Shown: one piece after another, positions 11,420 to 23,478 of the stretch | How the letters are laid out: each line of letters opens with the position of its first letter | Position numbering within the stretch: the stretch's first letter is position 1 | NCBI RefSeq assembly: GCF_030272615.1 | Contig: NC_081415.1 | Location: 506,123,373 to 506,187,372 of the forward strand | Source of the DNA: Cryptomeria japonica | Taxonomy: Eukaryota > Streptophyta > Pinopsida > Cupressales > Cupressaceae | Direction of reading: 5' to 3' | DNA: 64,000 nt | Notes under the pieces: model-generated | Told to the model about the DNA's origin: nothing | What the model saw: the letters and a program-made list of their open reading frames with translations, nothing else | The model's database searches: none | Translations under genes and position numbers: made by a program

Positions 11420-14137
11420 ATGTGTAGTGAACTTTTTTACCCCCAATCCTATCCACATATAGCCATGCCTAGTGAAGTGTCAAAACCATGTAATAGGAAG
11501 AGTTTCAGTATGAAGTATTATGTTGCTCTAAACTTTGAAGGTATTCCGGATTACCCAAATCCCATACCCACGGAAATTAGAAAGTATTTGCCCATATTCA
11601 ATGGGAAGAAATCAGAATCAGTATGTCAACATTTGAAAAGATTTTCAGATTTGATAGGAGAATTCAAAATTTGTCAAGAAGATGTATGCATGAAATTGTT
11701 TATTCAGTCATTGAAAGAGGATGCAAGGGATTGGTTCTCTTTTTTGCCAGTGAATTCTATTACCTCATGGGAAGAATTGATTTCAGATTTCATGGATCAA
11801 TTTGATGAAAAAATGAGTGATTATGATATGATGAAAGAGTTCACTTATATACAAATCAGGGAAGATGAATTGGTACCAACATTTAATATCAGATTTTCAC
11901 AAGCTTTGTCTAAAATTTCCAGAAAGTATAAATTTGATGATAAAGTATGTCTGGATGTTTATATGAGTGCTTTTGGTAAGAAGATGGGTTTCCTATTGAG
12001 AAACAAAGAACCTAAGACTTTGTATGAATCTTTTAACAGAGCTAGGGATATGGAAAATAACTTGAAGTATGGGATAGCCAAGAGATTTATGTCTGTTGTT
12101 GTTCCTTGCCAAAGTACCTTCAATGGTGAAATACCATGTGAAGCTGAGCAAATCATTCCTTGTCTAGGTGCATCAAGCTCTGCAGTCCCGAATAGTTTTG
12201 TTGATGCATGTGTTTCAGATTTAAATGAGAGTCAAGAACCTCTATTGTTAATGTCGGTTGTCTCTCACAGTAATGATGGAATGATCAGTGGGAAGTGTTG
12301 TGAAAATGTTGATACAGAGGTAGATATATACAAGGGATATGTACCATTTGATTTGTATGCTGGTTATGCTGATTATGTGACTGCCAATTACCAAGTGAAT
12401 CATGCATCTCTCAAGGATAATGATGATGAAAACAATGATGGTGCTGACCATCAATTTTTACATGCTGCTGATGTATTTGATGTTGAAATATCAAATACAT
12501 AGGGATTACCAAGTGTCATTGTTTGTGCAAGTGAAAGTGTGCAATATGATGAAAATCAGAATTGTTTAGTGCAAACAATAGTTGATTCTCACTTAAACAT
12601 TGATAATGTCAATTGTGTTGAGGATGAAGTAAATGTATTTTCAGATTTCACTTCAGATTTCACTTCTTCTAATCATGTTGATGATCTTTCTATTTTGAAA
12701 GTTATGCACAATGTTAATTCAGAAAATTTTAAGGGTACGCATGATTGCAATGAAAATATAGCACACATGGATGGACAATTTTTTACAGAATCTCACATGG
12801 AACGGCAAAGTGCATTGCAAGTCCAGAAGATTGTAGAACTTAAGAAAGCTCTTGAGGTTGTGGATAAGAAGGTTCAGATGTTGGAGAGCCTTCGAGCTAT
12901 TAATGAAGACCTTCTGCAATATAGTGAAGAGGATTCTTCACAAAAGGACTGTCAATTGAATGCTTGTACACTTGATGAACAACATGCTGATCTAACAGAT
13001 GGTTTTATGAGAGAAAATTTTAGTGAACATGCTGAAAGCTCATCAGATGAAGTAAATGGTAGTGACATTCATTTTTGTTCTTTGGCTGATGACGAGTGCT
13101 CTATTGGTAAAGAAGATCAATTGTGGCAAGATAAGTATGATTATCTTGATTTTCAGAATGATGTTCATAGGATGAAATCTTATGGATGTGAAACATGGAA
13201 CACTGAGGATTGTTCCAGCCCAGTTTCAATTTCTTCTTTGTCTGATGAAGATGATTATGATGATCGAATGGATGGTGTCTTTAGCAATTTTACTAATGCT
13301 TTATTCAATGCTGATATAGATACGAACCAGCCACTTCAGTGTCATAATGTTCATAAGGAGATTCTTCATTTTGTTTCTAACCCTTTGTATGAAGAAATAA
13401 CTGATCACCCAGATGTTGTAAATGATGAACCAGTCCATAATACTGATGAAATTCCGAACAGAAATAGCATAGGTTGTAAAAAATTATTTCATGATGAAGG
13501 TAAGAGGCATGGGTTGTGTGGTGATTACTTAAAACCACAAATGAAAGTGTTTCAGGTGGATATAAGTTTGAATGAAAAAGATTTAGTTGAGGATTTGCTT
13601 CAGCCATAGGTATGCATTCTTTTCCATGAATGGGATGTTGAGAATGCGGAGGTTTTCAGTTTGAATAGCAAGGATAGTATGAGGTGTGATTAGCATAGTG
13701 AAATGTCACATCCAGATTGTAACATGTATGTTCCTTGTTTGCATCAGTTGGTTAGTAGTGTCCCTCGTTCTATTAATTTAAATGGCAATAAGACATGTGC
13801 TGATAGGAATTACAGTGTTGAGAATGAGTGTTTTATTTTTCAAGTTCAACATGATGATGCCCTTGCAAAAGATAGAGTTGAGTGGGACAATGAAAGGTAT
13901 GGCAGCTTGTGGGAAAGCCTTTATGGTGAGTTGTCTCATGGTTTTATTTTTGTTGAAGTTGCGTGTGATTACAAATTTCAAAATCAGACAAATGGCATGC
14001 ACGCCATTTGTTTCAGCAGTATGCTGGTAAGGTTTGATTATAATGATTATGCTCAGTTGTTACTGGAAGGTGCCTTTGTTTCGATCATGATATCAAGAGA
14101 TGAGAATCAGATTTTTGACAAAGGTAAATGTGTGTAA
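11420..14137 (+). pseudogene. Element B gag-like ORF (905 codons, three amber stops)
   Basis: Three open stretches (11,420-12,502, 12,539-13,609 and 13,703-14,137) lie in one frame, separated only by TAG codons at 12,500, 13,607 and 13,691. There is no frameshift in 2.7 kb. Residues about 55-225 match the retrotransposon Gag capsid pattern of Ty3/gypsy: FNGKKSESVCQHLKRFSDLI, then KLFIQSLKEDARDWFSFLP, then SWEELISDFMDQF. The remaining 650 residues are acidic (many Asp, Glu, Ser and Asn) with one short coiled-coil-like part near 12,820-12,920. I see no zinc knuckle and no protease or polymerase motif. The product would be a structural protein packaged or used by a helper element. Confidence 0.8.
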
Positions 14138-14369
14138 GTGGAGCAGTTATAATCAGTTGTGAGTTTGTTTGTATATATTGTACAGTCGCTTTGCTTTCAG
14201 TTGTGTGGTTTTCAATAAAGTGCGCTACTGTTTGGGTAGAATAAGGAAGCCCTATTTTTTGAAATGAGATGAGAAGAGAAGAATGATCCATTTTTGGGTG
14301 GTCTGCTTAACCAAAGATATCTGGATTCTTGTGTTGATCTTGCAATCAACCATCCCCAGTCAAAGCCAC
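14138..14369 (+). other. Element B 3' spacer
   Basis: It is non-coding. A purine-rich run (GAAATGAGATGAGAAGAGAAGAA, about 14,261-14,283) is the best polypurine-tract candidate, but it lies some 85 bases before the LTR instead of next to it. Confidence 0.4.
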
Positions 14370-15246
14370 TATTGGGACTATTTAAAATTGAGTCAAGTTT
14401 AGAGGCACAATTCAAATTTTTGCTTCGCATTTCCAAATGAGTCAATTTGAATGGCCTAGTCAGAGAGAGGGTTAAATGGAGTCAGTTGATTTTCAAGGGA
14501 TAAAGCTCGGGACTCATGTCCTACACCTTTCATTTGGCCTATTTAGTGATGTGCAACTTTCAAATTTCAGTTTGGATAAGTTTATTAGGTACCCATTTTG
14601 AGGGGTGAGTTGAAAGTGCATTTTAGGCACAAATGCAGATTTTATTGAGTAGCCTACTTTGAGCGATTATATCTTTTGCCCTGTTGATCGTCATAAAGAA
14701 ATTCAAAATGGATTCAATTATATCCATAAATGTGAATTATCTTGCAAAATTTCAAGTTCTAATGAATCCATCTACTCAGTTTTTGAAGATCAATCCGTTT
14801 GCAGTTTGCATGTTTTGACAAGTCCCTGTTTCGACAGCTAGTCGGAGCCCTGTTTTGCACAAGTGTAAAAGTTGCCTCAGTGAGTTTTATGAAAGAATTT
14901 TTGTTCTAGGCTATTGCTGGTATAAATGATGAGCTATGTTTCAAATTTCAAGCCTCTGCCAATCCGTTTGATCGGTTTTCAAAAGGGTTCATTTAGCCAT
15001 TGTTTTCCGTCTTCCGCACTTTCAGTGTTATATCAGTTAATGTAGCCATTTTCATGAGCACACCATTTGTATCCTGTCAATCTTGTGATCAAACTAAGAA
15101 TTCTAAGTTTTAATATGTACTTCAAGGTACCTATGTTTCAAATTTGAGGGCCTACAGAGGTCGTTTGATATTTTTGAGAAAGGTATCATGTGTTGCCAGA
15201 ACATTGACTTCATCAGGTCCACAGTGTCGACAAAGCCAGTTGGTCA

Positions 15247-15519
15247 TTTTCGCCGATTAATATCTCTTCACTCGGGACTTGTCTTGAGAAACCGCTTGGC
15301 AGTGTTCATGCTTGTATATCAGAGTACATGCCTGTCAGATGGCGAGCTCCAGAAAGGTGTTTTGACAGGTTTGAAAAATACGTCTTCGCGATTAAATGCG
15401 AAAATGTGGCGCAAGTGTTAGAAAGTTGTAAAATGCGGATTAATGATCCGAAAATGATGTCAATCATTTCCAGAGATATGTTTGAGGTCCGTGAAGCATC
15501 TCAGAGGTCAGTTGTGTGA
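15247..15519 (+). pseudogene. Unidentified protein-like fragment, 3' LTR copy
   Basis: This is the counterpart of 7,383-7,655 in the same frame, with a few substitutions (TSIRWRALERC there, MPVRWRAPERC here). It is kept open to a TGA at 15,517. Its family is unknown. Confidence 0.4.
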
Positions 15520-15624
15520 AAACGAAAAAAAATTTAGTCGGACCCACTTCGTGGCCCAACCTGGCTCGACTGCAATTCGCCAATGGGATGTTGTTTGTGA
15601 TGACAAGTTCTGGAAAAGAGCAGT

Positions 15625-16123
15625 ATGAGGTTTCCAAAGAAATGTAAAATTGACAACTATAAGAGAATTAGTAACAATGAAGATGCATCTATTACTATAG
15701 AGGTACCATACAAGAATTTGGCCGAGAGTTCTGCAGATAAGGACAAACAAGAACCAAAGGGTGTGCTTGTTAGATCTAAGGGTAATCTTGTGTGTGGTAT
15801 GGGGACTATCAAGGAAATAAAATGAAAGATCGCTCCTAGCAGATATCACCTATGGTGTCACAAGAAAAATGAAGGAACGTGTTTGTACACCAATGCAATT
15901 CTTTGCCATTTTATCCATGCAAAGATCTGGAAGTGGGTGGTTTGAAACATTATTGAATAGTCATCCAAATGTTCGTTCAAATGGAGAATTGGGAGCAGTA
16001 AACAACATTCAGCAAACACAACAGCAGTATCATTTTTCCCTCACAGAGCTGGGTGGGGCGTTGAGGTTTATGAAATATGCAAATTGGGCCTCTCTAGGAA
16101 ATCACAACCTCTTGCGAAGTTGA
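15625..16123 (+). pseudogene. Captured sulfotransferase-like fragment, 3' LTR copy
   Basis: It is the second copy of the captured fragment at 7,762-8,260. The P-loop motif QRSGSGWFETLLNSH is intact and the flanking residues read CTPMQFFAILSM. A stop ends the first open part at 15,823 and the second at 16,121. Confidence 0.72.
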
Positions 16124-16785
16124 AGTCTATGTACATCAATTTCCTCAATCGAATGGTTCAAATAGCACATCCCTCTTCTAAAAGCTTATTTGAGTTTAGG
16201 TAATATCCAAAGATTATGTTGCATATAAAGTAAGTGATGTACAAGCAAATGATACAAATATTTCGCCACTTGTGCCACATATTTCTCATCATCCATATAA
16301 GAAAAACGGTATTGGACACCATAATGATGCGCGAGAGGAAAATGCCTATCAGTTACCTGTGCAGGATGTTGAAATTACTGATGTAGTCTATAGCAATGGA
16401 GGGATTGGAGGAAATAAGCTGAGTATTGTGATCCTTCTCCTTTGGTCACGTGGTGGATGGCAAAGCAAGTGCAATGATGGCTAGTATGTCCTCTACCAAG
16501 ATAGTCCCTTGCGTGGTTGAATGGCACTGCAAGATTCAGAAATTTTAAACTAATTGTTGGGCATGTGTAAAACCAAATTTCTTACTCTTTTCACATTTCC
16601 CCTATGTGGCAAGCAAGGCTGAAAACATGGTATGGCATTTGAGTTGTTTAACACTTTCAGCAAATGCATTTTGGGAGGCATTAAAGTTGCAGCAAATGCA
16701 ATTGGCTGGTATAAAGCCATAACCCCCCTTGCTACCGTGATGAAATAAGTAAACTGCAACAGCCATCACCATTCGAGCTCCCCTA

Positions 16786-17389
16786 GCGTGGAAATGGAGA
16801 CAAGGCATTGAAAACACAAACAAATTCATTGGTAGGTGGAAAGTTTATACACTCCAGCAAATGCATCTCGCAAGTGTAGAATCAGCAATACTATCCCCTA
16901 CGTGTGAGATGGAGTATGAAGCAATTTATGAGTTTTATGCAGATGCCATCACCCATTTCTCTCCTCTGCGTGGTTTGTGAGCAATGTAGAAGCTTCTGAA
17001 GAAAAGGCATGGAGAGTGGAGAGGGTATGAATGAAGTTAAAACATTCTGCAAGTCCAATCAAGTAACTCCCCTCTCTTCATGTGGAAAATAATTGTAAGT
17101 GCTTCTCTAAACTCTTCCCTACTGTGCGTGACAAAAGGGAAAAGGCGTTAAATCTCCTGTGCATGGTCGAAAAGGGCATTAAAATCAAATCAAACACCAA
17201 AGACTTCCATCAAAGTTGCAGAGAAAGCTTCAGAAGTGCATTCCTAGGCAAACACATTATCCCACATTGACTGGGAAATGGTTCTTTTTGGTGTTTTTAT
17301 CTAAATCTCCACTAATGTAATATGTCAAAGCCATCAAGGCTTTTGATGAACGGTGCCCGTTGGGCGTCCAAGGTGGGCCCATGCGTGGA
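16786..17389 (+). repeat. LTR segment missing from the 5' copy
   Basis: The direct repeat GCGTGGA stands at both ends (16,786-16,792 and 17,383-17,389). In the 5' LTR the corresponding place has a single degenerate copy (near 8,921), so the 5' copy most likely lost 597 bp by recombination between the short repeats. No gene is seen in the segment. Confidence 0.75.
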
Positions 17390-17994
17390 CATGAATCCCA
17401 AGGTGATTGGAGGAGGTGATAGATGGTGACAGGTGGACCCCACACAGGCACGCTTCTCGAGGCAGATAGGCAAAATTTTGTAGAGAAAGGCCAACTTAAC
17501 TAGCGAGCATGTCCGAGATGGATCGATGGCTCGCGCGACTTTGCGAAGGCAAAATGCATGGGAGTTAAGCCCTGCGAAATGGCGAAAAGCTCAAGCGGAT
17601 CGCAAAGAGTTAAAGAGTGAGCAAGTTTGGAGAATCCGACGACCTGCGCGACTTCGTGACCCGAAGATGCAAGATCGTTAGCCATCACAAAATGGTGAAA
17701 GATAGGTGGCAGGTCCAGGTGGAAGTCCAACTCATGGGTCATGTCCAGTGGCGACGATGTGGCGGTGAGGTGGTACACAAGTGGCGGCAGTTGGCGCATA
17801 GGTGGCGATGAGGTGGTGTACACGTGGCGGCCCAGTGGCAGTGACAAAGTGTGCATGTGGTAGTGATGAGGTGTCATCCAAGGTGGCGCCCAATAGATCC
17901 CATCAGCCAATCAAGTCCCGCCACATGGCAAGGCATCAGAGCACAAAAAGAGCCAAAAATCAAAGTTAAATTCAGTTTATTATATAGTTGAAAC

Positions 17995-18002
17995 TATATA
18001 AA
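17995..18002 (+). promoter_or_regulatory. TATA box, element B 3' LTR
   Basis: TATATAAA is conserved with 9,531-9,538. The upstream G-box is mutated here (CACATG), and a CCAAT is present at about 17,907. Confidence 0.45.
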
Positions 18003-19142
18003 AAATTAAAAAATTTAAATGATTGTGTACACATAAATGATTAATTCTCCCAGAGGTCTATTTTTACTCAAAATAGCAAGTATCATATGTTTCTGGAAAG
18101 CTCTCGAAATGAGGAATCTAATTATATAGTCAATGTTGGCAAAGATCAGATATTTTGGGAGAAGTTTCCACGAGAGTGAAATTCAGTTGGAGAAAGAGGA
18201 CACTTGGCTTGTTTTGATGAAACCTAATTTGTTCCCTCTTCTTTCTTATTCCAATTTTCTTCTCATTGTAAGGGTTCCAGAATTCTGTGAGAATGCTCCG
18301 GTTTTCATGGCTTCCATTTTTCTAAAATTTCTTGACCCAAGTTTGTAAGTTCTATGGTTTGTTTCAGGGTATAGAGGTTGCAGTGTAGTGTTGTAAATGT
18401 GGTTTTAGTTGCAGGTCTTACTTGTGTCAGGCATGAGTAAATTCCACACAGTATTGTCTCTAGGTATGTATTTCATTATCATAAATTGAATCCTCAAGGG
18501 GGATGAAATTTGTCAATTTCAAGGAGATTGTTGTGGCTGTTTATAGGTATTCTTCAGTGAAGGTTTTAAATTTTGTAGTCGGTCATAAATGATGAAATAT
18601 GTATCCAGATCTGATAAATTTGTGAATGAATCAAATAGTGCATTAATATAAGGTATTGATGCATGAGTATCTTGTTTAAGGAAAACAAACTTCCATCTAT
18701 GATTTATATTTGTAATTCTGTGTGAGACTCTGTTGCCCAATGAACAAGGCACTGGTCTTGAAAGTTTGGGGATGTTTTCAGATACACATTTTAAAAGAAA
18801 ATCTAATTTCCCTTTATGTTTAGGGGTGTGTTCTTCTCATTCCAATCTCTATTTTCATTTATGATTTATACAGATCTAGCCAATCTGTAGTGTGTTTCTA
18901 GATTTGGTGAGTTTGTGGAATGATCTATCTGCTTATTGTTGATGCAGTTATGTGTCTGTAATCATTGTATTTAATGCATCAAAGGGTGTCCCCCCCTAGG
19001 TCTAGTAGAACTTGAAGTGTAGGAGGATCATTAGGATCCTATGTTATGTTGTCCAAGCCCTGAAGTGTTTCATTGATTGAGGTTGGCTATCTCATAGATA
19101 GATTTGCAGGTGTTTTGGGGTTATCACTTTTGGTGAAAAACA

Positions 19143-19147
19143 CAACC
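19143..19147 (+). repeat. Target-site duplication of element B, right copy
   Basis: CAACC is identical to 6,502-6,506. Copia A pol resumes directly after it. Confidence 0.92.
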
Positions 19148-20469
19148 TTTTGAGTGTTGCTCAACTGAATGACAAAGGACTTATTCTGGAGTTCAAAGGT
19201 GGGGTCTGCAAAATAATCGGAAAGAGTGGTGAACTTATTGCCACTGGTAAACAAACCAAAGGAAACCTATTTCAACTGAATGCCAAGATTAGTCAGTGCC
19301 TGATTGCGAAATTTGATGACAATTGGATATGGCATAGGTGACTCCGTCATATGAATTTTGATAATATTGTAAAGGCTAGTAAGATCAAGGCAATAAGAGG
19401 ATTGCCTTTGCTGAACAAACCGGAGAATGCTTTATGCAGAGAATGTCAACTTGGGAAGATGTCTTCCTCAACATTCAAAGGTAAGTCTCATTCAACAGAG
19501 AACTTACTTGATCTAGTGCACACATATCTATTTGGTCCGATGAAAACAAGAAGTATTCAGGGAGATCGGTATTTCATGATTCTTACCGATGACTACTCAA
19601 GAATGATGTGGGTCACATTCTTGAAAGACAATTCTGAGGCATTTGGAAAGTTCAAAGCCTTTAGAGCATTGGTGGAGAAGGAGAGCAACAGAAGAATAAA
19701 ATGCCTAAGAACTAATTAGGGAGGTGAATTCAACAAGTACTGTGAAGAGAATGACATCAAGAGGCAGTTGTCTGCCCCAAGGACACCACAACAGAATGGC
19801 ATAGCAGAAAGGAATAACAGGACTGTAGTTGAAGTGACAAGAACTATGTTGATCCAAGGAAATGTAGCTCACACATTTTGGAGAGAAGCAGTGAGCACTG
19901 CACTCTATACTATGAACTAGGTACTCATCAAGCAAGGTAAAGACAAAACCCCCTATGAGTACTGGAATGGGAGAACTCCTAATTTAAGTTATTTTAAAGT
20001 GTTTGGCAGTAAGTGCTATATCAGGAGAGGTGAGAATTTGAGCAAGTTTGATGCTAAATGTGATGAAGTAATATTTTTGGGATATTCCACTAAAAGAAAA
20101 GCTTTCAAATGCTACAACAACAGGACTCAGAAAATTGTTGAGAGTATCAATGTCAGGGTTGATGAATCCCCTAAGGATCTTGAGGAAACCAGCAACAAGC
20201 AAGTGGAAGATGAAGCGGGTGTAGCCTTCTAGGAACCGGTTAAGAAGGAAACAAGTTGTAAACACCAGAAAGACCTCAGTGTTCCTATACCGGTAGAAGC
20301 TGCAATAGGTGAAGAAGAAGATGAAGTAGAATAAGAAGAGGAAAAGCAAGTGGAATCAACTAGGATCATTCCTAGGTATGTGAAACTACATCATGATCCG
20401 AAGCAGATCATAGGAGACAAAGATGCAGGAATACTCACAAGAAGAAAGGTGAAAGAAAATTTTGTATGA
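19148..20469 (+). pseudogene. Copia A pol: pre-integrase and integrase
   Basis: The part starts with LLSVAQLNDKGLILEF, the GAG-pre-integrase domain. The zinc-binding HMNFDN and CRECQLGK follow, then the integrase core (GDRYFMILTDDYSRMMWV) and APRTPQQNGIAERNN with the catalytic Glu. The second catalytic Asp lies next to a TAG (19,717-19,719) and reads Asn (RTN, then stop). One frame runs from 19,148 to about 20,466 with nonsense codons at 19,339, 19,717, 19,918, 20,230 and 20,332. The C-terminal region is acidic. A frame change near 20,468 joins it to the RT. Confidence 0.88.
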
Positions 20470-21992
20470 TTTTAGAATTTGAGCCTAAGACCACTACAGA
20501 GGCACTTACCGATGAAGACTGGATAAAGGCAATGGAAGAGAAGTTGGACTAGATAGATAAGAATGCAATATGGTCCTTGGTACCCAGACCGGAACACAAG
20601 AATGTCATAGGTACCAAATGGTTCTTCAGGAATAAGTTGAATGAAGAAGGCATAGTGGTAAGGAACAAGGAAAGACTTGTATGCAAGGGATATGCTCAGG
20701 AAGAGGGAGAAGACTATGGAGAAACCTTTGCCCTAGTGGGGAGACTGGAAGGTGTCTGAATGCAACTTGCATTTACAACATTCAAGGGATTCAAGGTATA
20801 CCAAATGGATGTGAAGTCTGCATTCTTGAATGGAATCCTAGAAGAAGAAGTGTATATTGAGAAACCGGATGGGTTTTCTTTGTCAGAAGATAGTGACATG
20901 GTGTGTAGATTACACAAGGCCCTGTATAAATTGAAACAAGCACCAAGGCCATGGTATGAACGGTTACACTCTCATCTTGTGAAGATAGGATTTTAGAGAA
21001 CAAGTGAGGACAACAATATCTACCAGAAATTTGAAGGTGATCAAATTTTGATCTATGAAGTATTTGTAGATGACATAATCTTTGGAGGAGATGATGAAAT
21101 GAGTCATGCATTCGCAGATGAAATGAAGAAAGAGTTTGAAATGTCTCTGATTGGAGAGATAAAGTTCTTCATTCTAGCAAATGAAGAAGGATATCTTCAT
21201 TACCCAGTCCAAGTATATCAAAGAGGTATTGAAGACCTTTGGCATGGAGGAGAGAAAACTAGTTGTGACTGGCTGCAAACTGACAAAGGAGGATGATACA
21301 GCATTGGTGGATGAGAAGGAGTATCGATCAATGATCAATAAGTTGCACTATATGGTGCACAACAGACCGGATATTGCTCATGTAGTGGGCATAGTGTCTT
21401 GTTTTCAGAAGAGTCCAAGAGAATCCCACTTGGTAGCGGTAAAGAGGATTCTTAGATATCTAAAGGGAATAGTTGATTATAGAATGTGGTATCCATACAA
21501 TGGCAACTTTGATCTCAAAGTGTTTACCGATGTAGATTGGGTAGGTAATATGGACGACCAGAAGAGCACAACCGGTGGAGCGTTCTTCCTTGGTGGAAGA
21601 CTAGTCTCATGGTTGAGCAAGAAGCAGAGTTCTATTTCCCAGTCTACAGCTGAAGCAAAGTATGTGGAAGCATTTATGAACTGCACTCAGGCAATCTGAA
21701 TGAAGCATGTACTAAATGGCTTCAAAGTGCCTATATCTGAACCGGTGAGTATTTTCTGTCATAATACTAGTGTAATTAATATTTTAAAAATCTGGTATTG
21801 CATGCTAGGAAAAAGCACATTGAGCTCAAGTATCATTTCTTGAGAAAAAAGATTCAGAATAAAGAAGTTGTATTAAGACATGTTTCCAGTAAGGAGCAGT
21901 TAACAGATATATTCACTAAGCCCTTGTCAAAGACTACATTTACCTATTTGAGAGGTGAATTAGGGGTTTTGCCTCTTCATGAAATACATTAA
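20461..21992 (+). pseudogene. Copia A pol: reverse transcriptase and RNase H
   Basis: The RT shows AIWSLVPRPEHKNVIGTKW, FKVYQMDVKSAFLNG, ALYKLKQAPRPWYERL and FVDDIIFGG (catalytic Asp pair intact, near 21,065). A frame change near 21,175 leads into the segment KEYRSMINKLHYMVHNRPDI and RNase H (FTDVDWVGN, GAFFLGGRLVSWLSKKQ, QSTAEAKYVEA). A second frame change near 21,790 gives the tail RKKHIELKYHFLRKKI and DIFTKPL. There are TAG or TGA codons near 20,548, 20,757, 20,994 and 21,697. The domains are complete but broken in many places. Confidence 0.9.
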
Positions 21993-22290
21993 AGACGTGT
22001 GCTCCACATCATTTAGGTACTACAGTGACAAATCTTACAGGATTGATGTGTTGAAGGATGCTACTCCACGGGGGGAGTAGCATAGTGGAGCTTGGAAGCT
22101 TATGCCTCCACTTTGGCATTGATATCAAAGGGGGAGAAGATATTGTTTGGGGAGAAGATATTGAGCATGTACACATTGAACAGTCCAGGTGGTGGTGATA
22201 TTTTTAGTTGCACAGGTATAGTGTCAACCGGTATATATTTTACTGAGCAATGATGCACTGAGTATTGCCATCAATGCCAAAGGGAGAGAT
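21993..22290 (+). other. Copia A 3' spacer with polypurine tract
   Basis: It is non-coding. Two purine-rich runs (CAAAGGGGGAGAAGATATTG near 22,127) precede the final tract CCAAAGGGAGAGAT at 22,277-22,290, which abuts the LTR as expected for second-strand priming. Confidence 0.75.
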
Positions 22291-23470
22291 TGTCGGCATA
22301 TGATGAAGCGGTGATAATGTATGTTGTCATTGATGACAATAAGTTAACAGGTATATGGTACTCAAGCAGGTGAACTGGTATAAACTAGTGTGAAGAATGG
22401 AAGTGGCTATAGTCAACCGAGATGGAGTGAACCGGTGTTGGGGTTCACAGTATGACTACCAGTTGATAGTCACAGTTCAGTCCTAGGGTTTGAGGTTTAG
22501 CTTGTGTGGTGCAACCGATGATGTTTTATGATGAGTTAGTTAATAACAAGGATAAGGATCAAGATTCCACATCAACTATGTGCATGTGAGTAATCTCTTT
22601 GAGGATCTTGCATGTGAAGATTGAATGCATTGAATGTCTACCTTGGGAATGTGCGCTTTTTTGAGGTATGAGAAAAGCGTGTGATGGGTTACTATTTTCT
22701 AGATGCGGTGAAGATCAAACAATGTAGAATGACTTGAGATCTATTTTAGATCATTTCACTCTATGTAATATGTTTGGAAAGTCAGGATTGGACTGCTTGT
22801 AATTGTAAACCTAAAATGTTTAGGGTTTATCCTACCGACCTAATTGTTGTCTATAAGGTCGATGATGTTTGTTATTGTAGGTGTTGGTAAAAGTTGTGTT
22901 TGTGTCCGCATGTTGAGATACTTGCCAAACCAGGGTGTGGATTCTGTAGAGTGTGATTGCAAAGGAGAGGAGCTAAAAAGGATCTGCCTTAGCATGTAGT
23001 GTTGTTATCAGATCGGAGCTTTACCTGTTGACTTCTAACCATCTCAACAAAAGGAAGATCCCTTGATCGGGCAGCTTTAACAGGCTTGTTGCAAATCCTC
23101 TAACTAGGTGACTCAAGTTCATTGAGTTCTTTAAATCCTCCAGTGAGGTAACCTTTAATAGGGTTTCAACCTTTAACAGGGTTTATAGCCATCCCTTAAC
23201 CGGGTGATCCCTAATAGGTTCGGTTCCTAACAAAACCTTATTGTAAAGTCTTTAATCGGACTAGGCTCCTAATAGAGCGGACTTCAAAAGAGTTCAAAAC
23301 AATCTTGTGGGTATTCATCCCCACCGTGGTTTTTCTCATTTGGGTTTCCACGTGAAAAATTTGTGTGTCATGGGCTGTGTATTTTTCATGTGATGATTGA
23401 GTAGTTTTTGTTCAGTTGAATATGCATGCAAAGATAATGGTGGTGGTATTACTAATGCAACTCATGCATG
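22291..23470 (+). repeat. Copia A 3' LTR, truncated
   Basis: It matches the 5' LTR from its first base to CTCATGCATG at 23,461-23,470, then the match ends where 5' LTR positions 4,944-5,200 should follow. The palindrome TTGTCATTGATGACAA is kept at 22,324-22,339. Confidence 0.88.
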
Positions 23471-23478
23471 CATCTCGA

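Larger units (their letters stand above)
6507..19142 (+). mobile_element. Element B: giant-LTR, gag-only (LARD-like) retrotransposon
   Basis: Two direct repeats of 4,170 and 4,773 bp flank a 3.7-kb interior. The 5' copy begins TGTTGGGACT and the 3' copy TATTGGGACT; both end in CA, and CAACC is duplicated on each side. An Arg-tRNA primer site follows the 5' LTR. The interior encodes a single gag-like frame with no protease, RT, RNase H or integrase that I can recognise. The two LTRs together are longer than the interior. It must have been mobilised by an autonomous relative. The Arg-tRNA primer and gag type point to a Ty3/gypsy (Tat/Ogre-like) helper, which is inference. Confidence 0.9.
14370..19142 (+). 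repeat. Element B 3' LTR (4,773 bp)
   Basis: It is the direct repeat of 6,507-10,676. It starts TATTGGG (the expected TG has become TA) and ends CA at 19,141-19,142. It keeps about 600 bp (16,786-17,389) absent from the 5' copy. Differences from the 5' LTR are scattered and look mostly like transitions, so the insertion is old. Confidence 0.92.
3779..23470 (+). mobile_element. Copia A: Ty1/copia LTR retrotransposon inserted in LINE-1
   Basis: The element has a 5' LTR, an initiator-Met primer site, gag, protease, integrase, RT, RNase H, a polypurine tract and a 3' LTR in the copia order. Element B (6,507-19,142) interrupts pol between protease and integrase. The 5' LTR starts TGTTGGCATATG and the 3' LTR TGTCGGCATATG. 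The 3' LTR lacks about its last 250 bases, so a target duplication cannot be confirmed; the five bases before the 5' LTR are GAGAA. Every gene carries stops or frameshifts, so the copy is dead. Confidence 0.9.

Noticed and set aside
11420-14137. Programmed amber readthrough of the element B frame
   Set aside because: Three TAGs at unrelated contexts plus general decay fit CAG or TGG mutation better than recoding.
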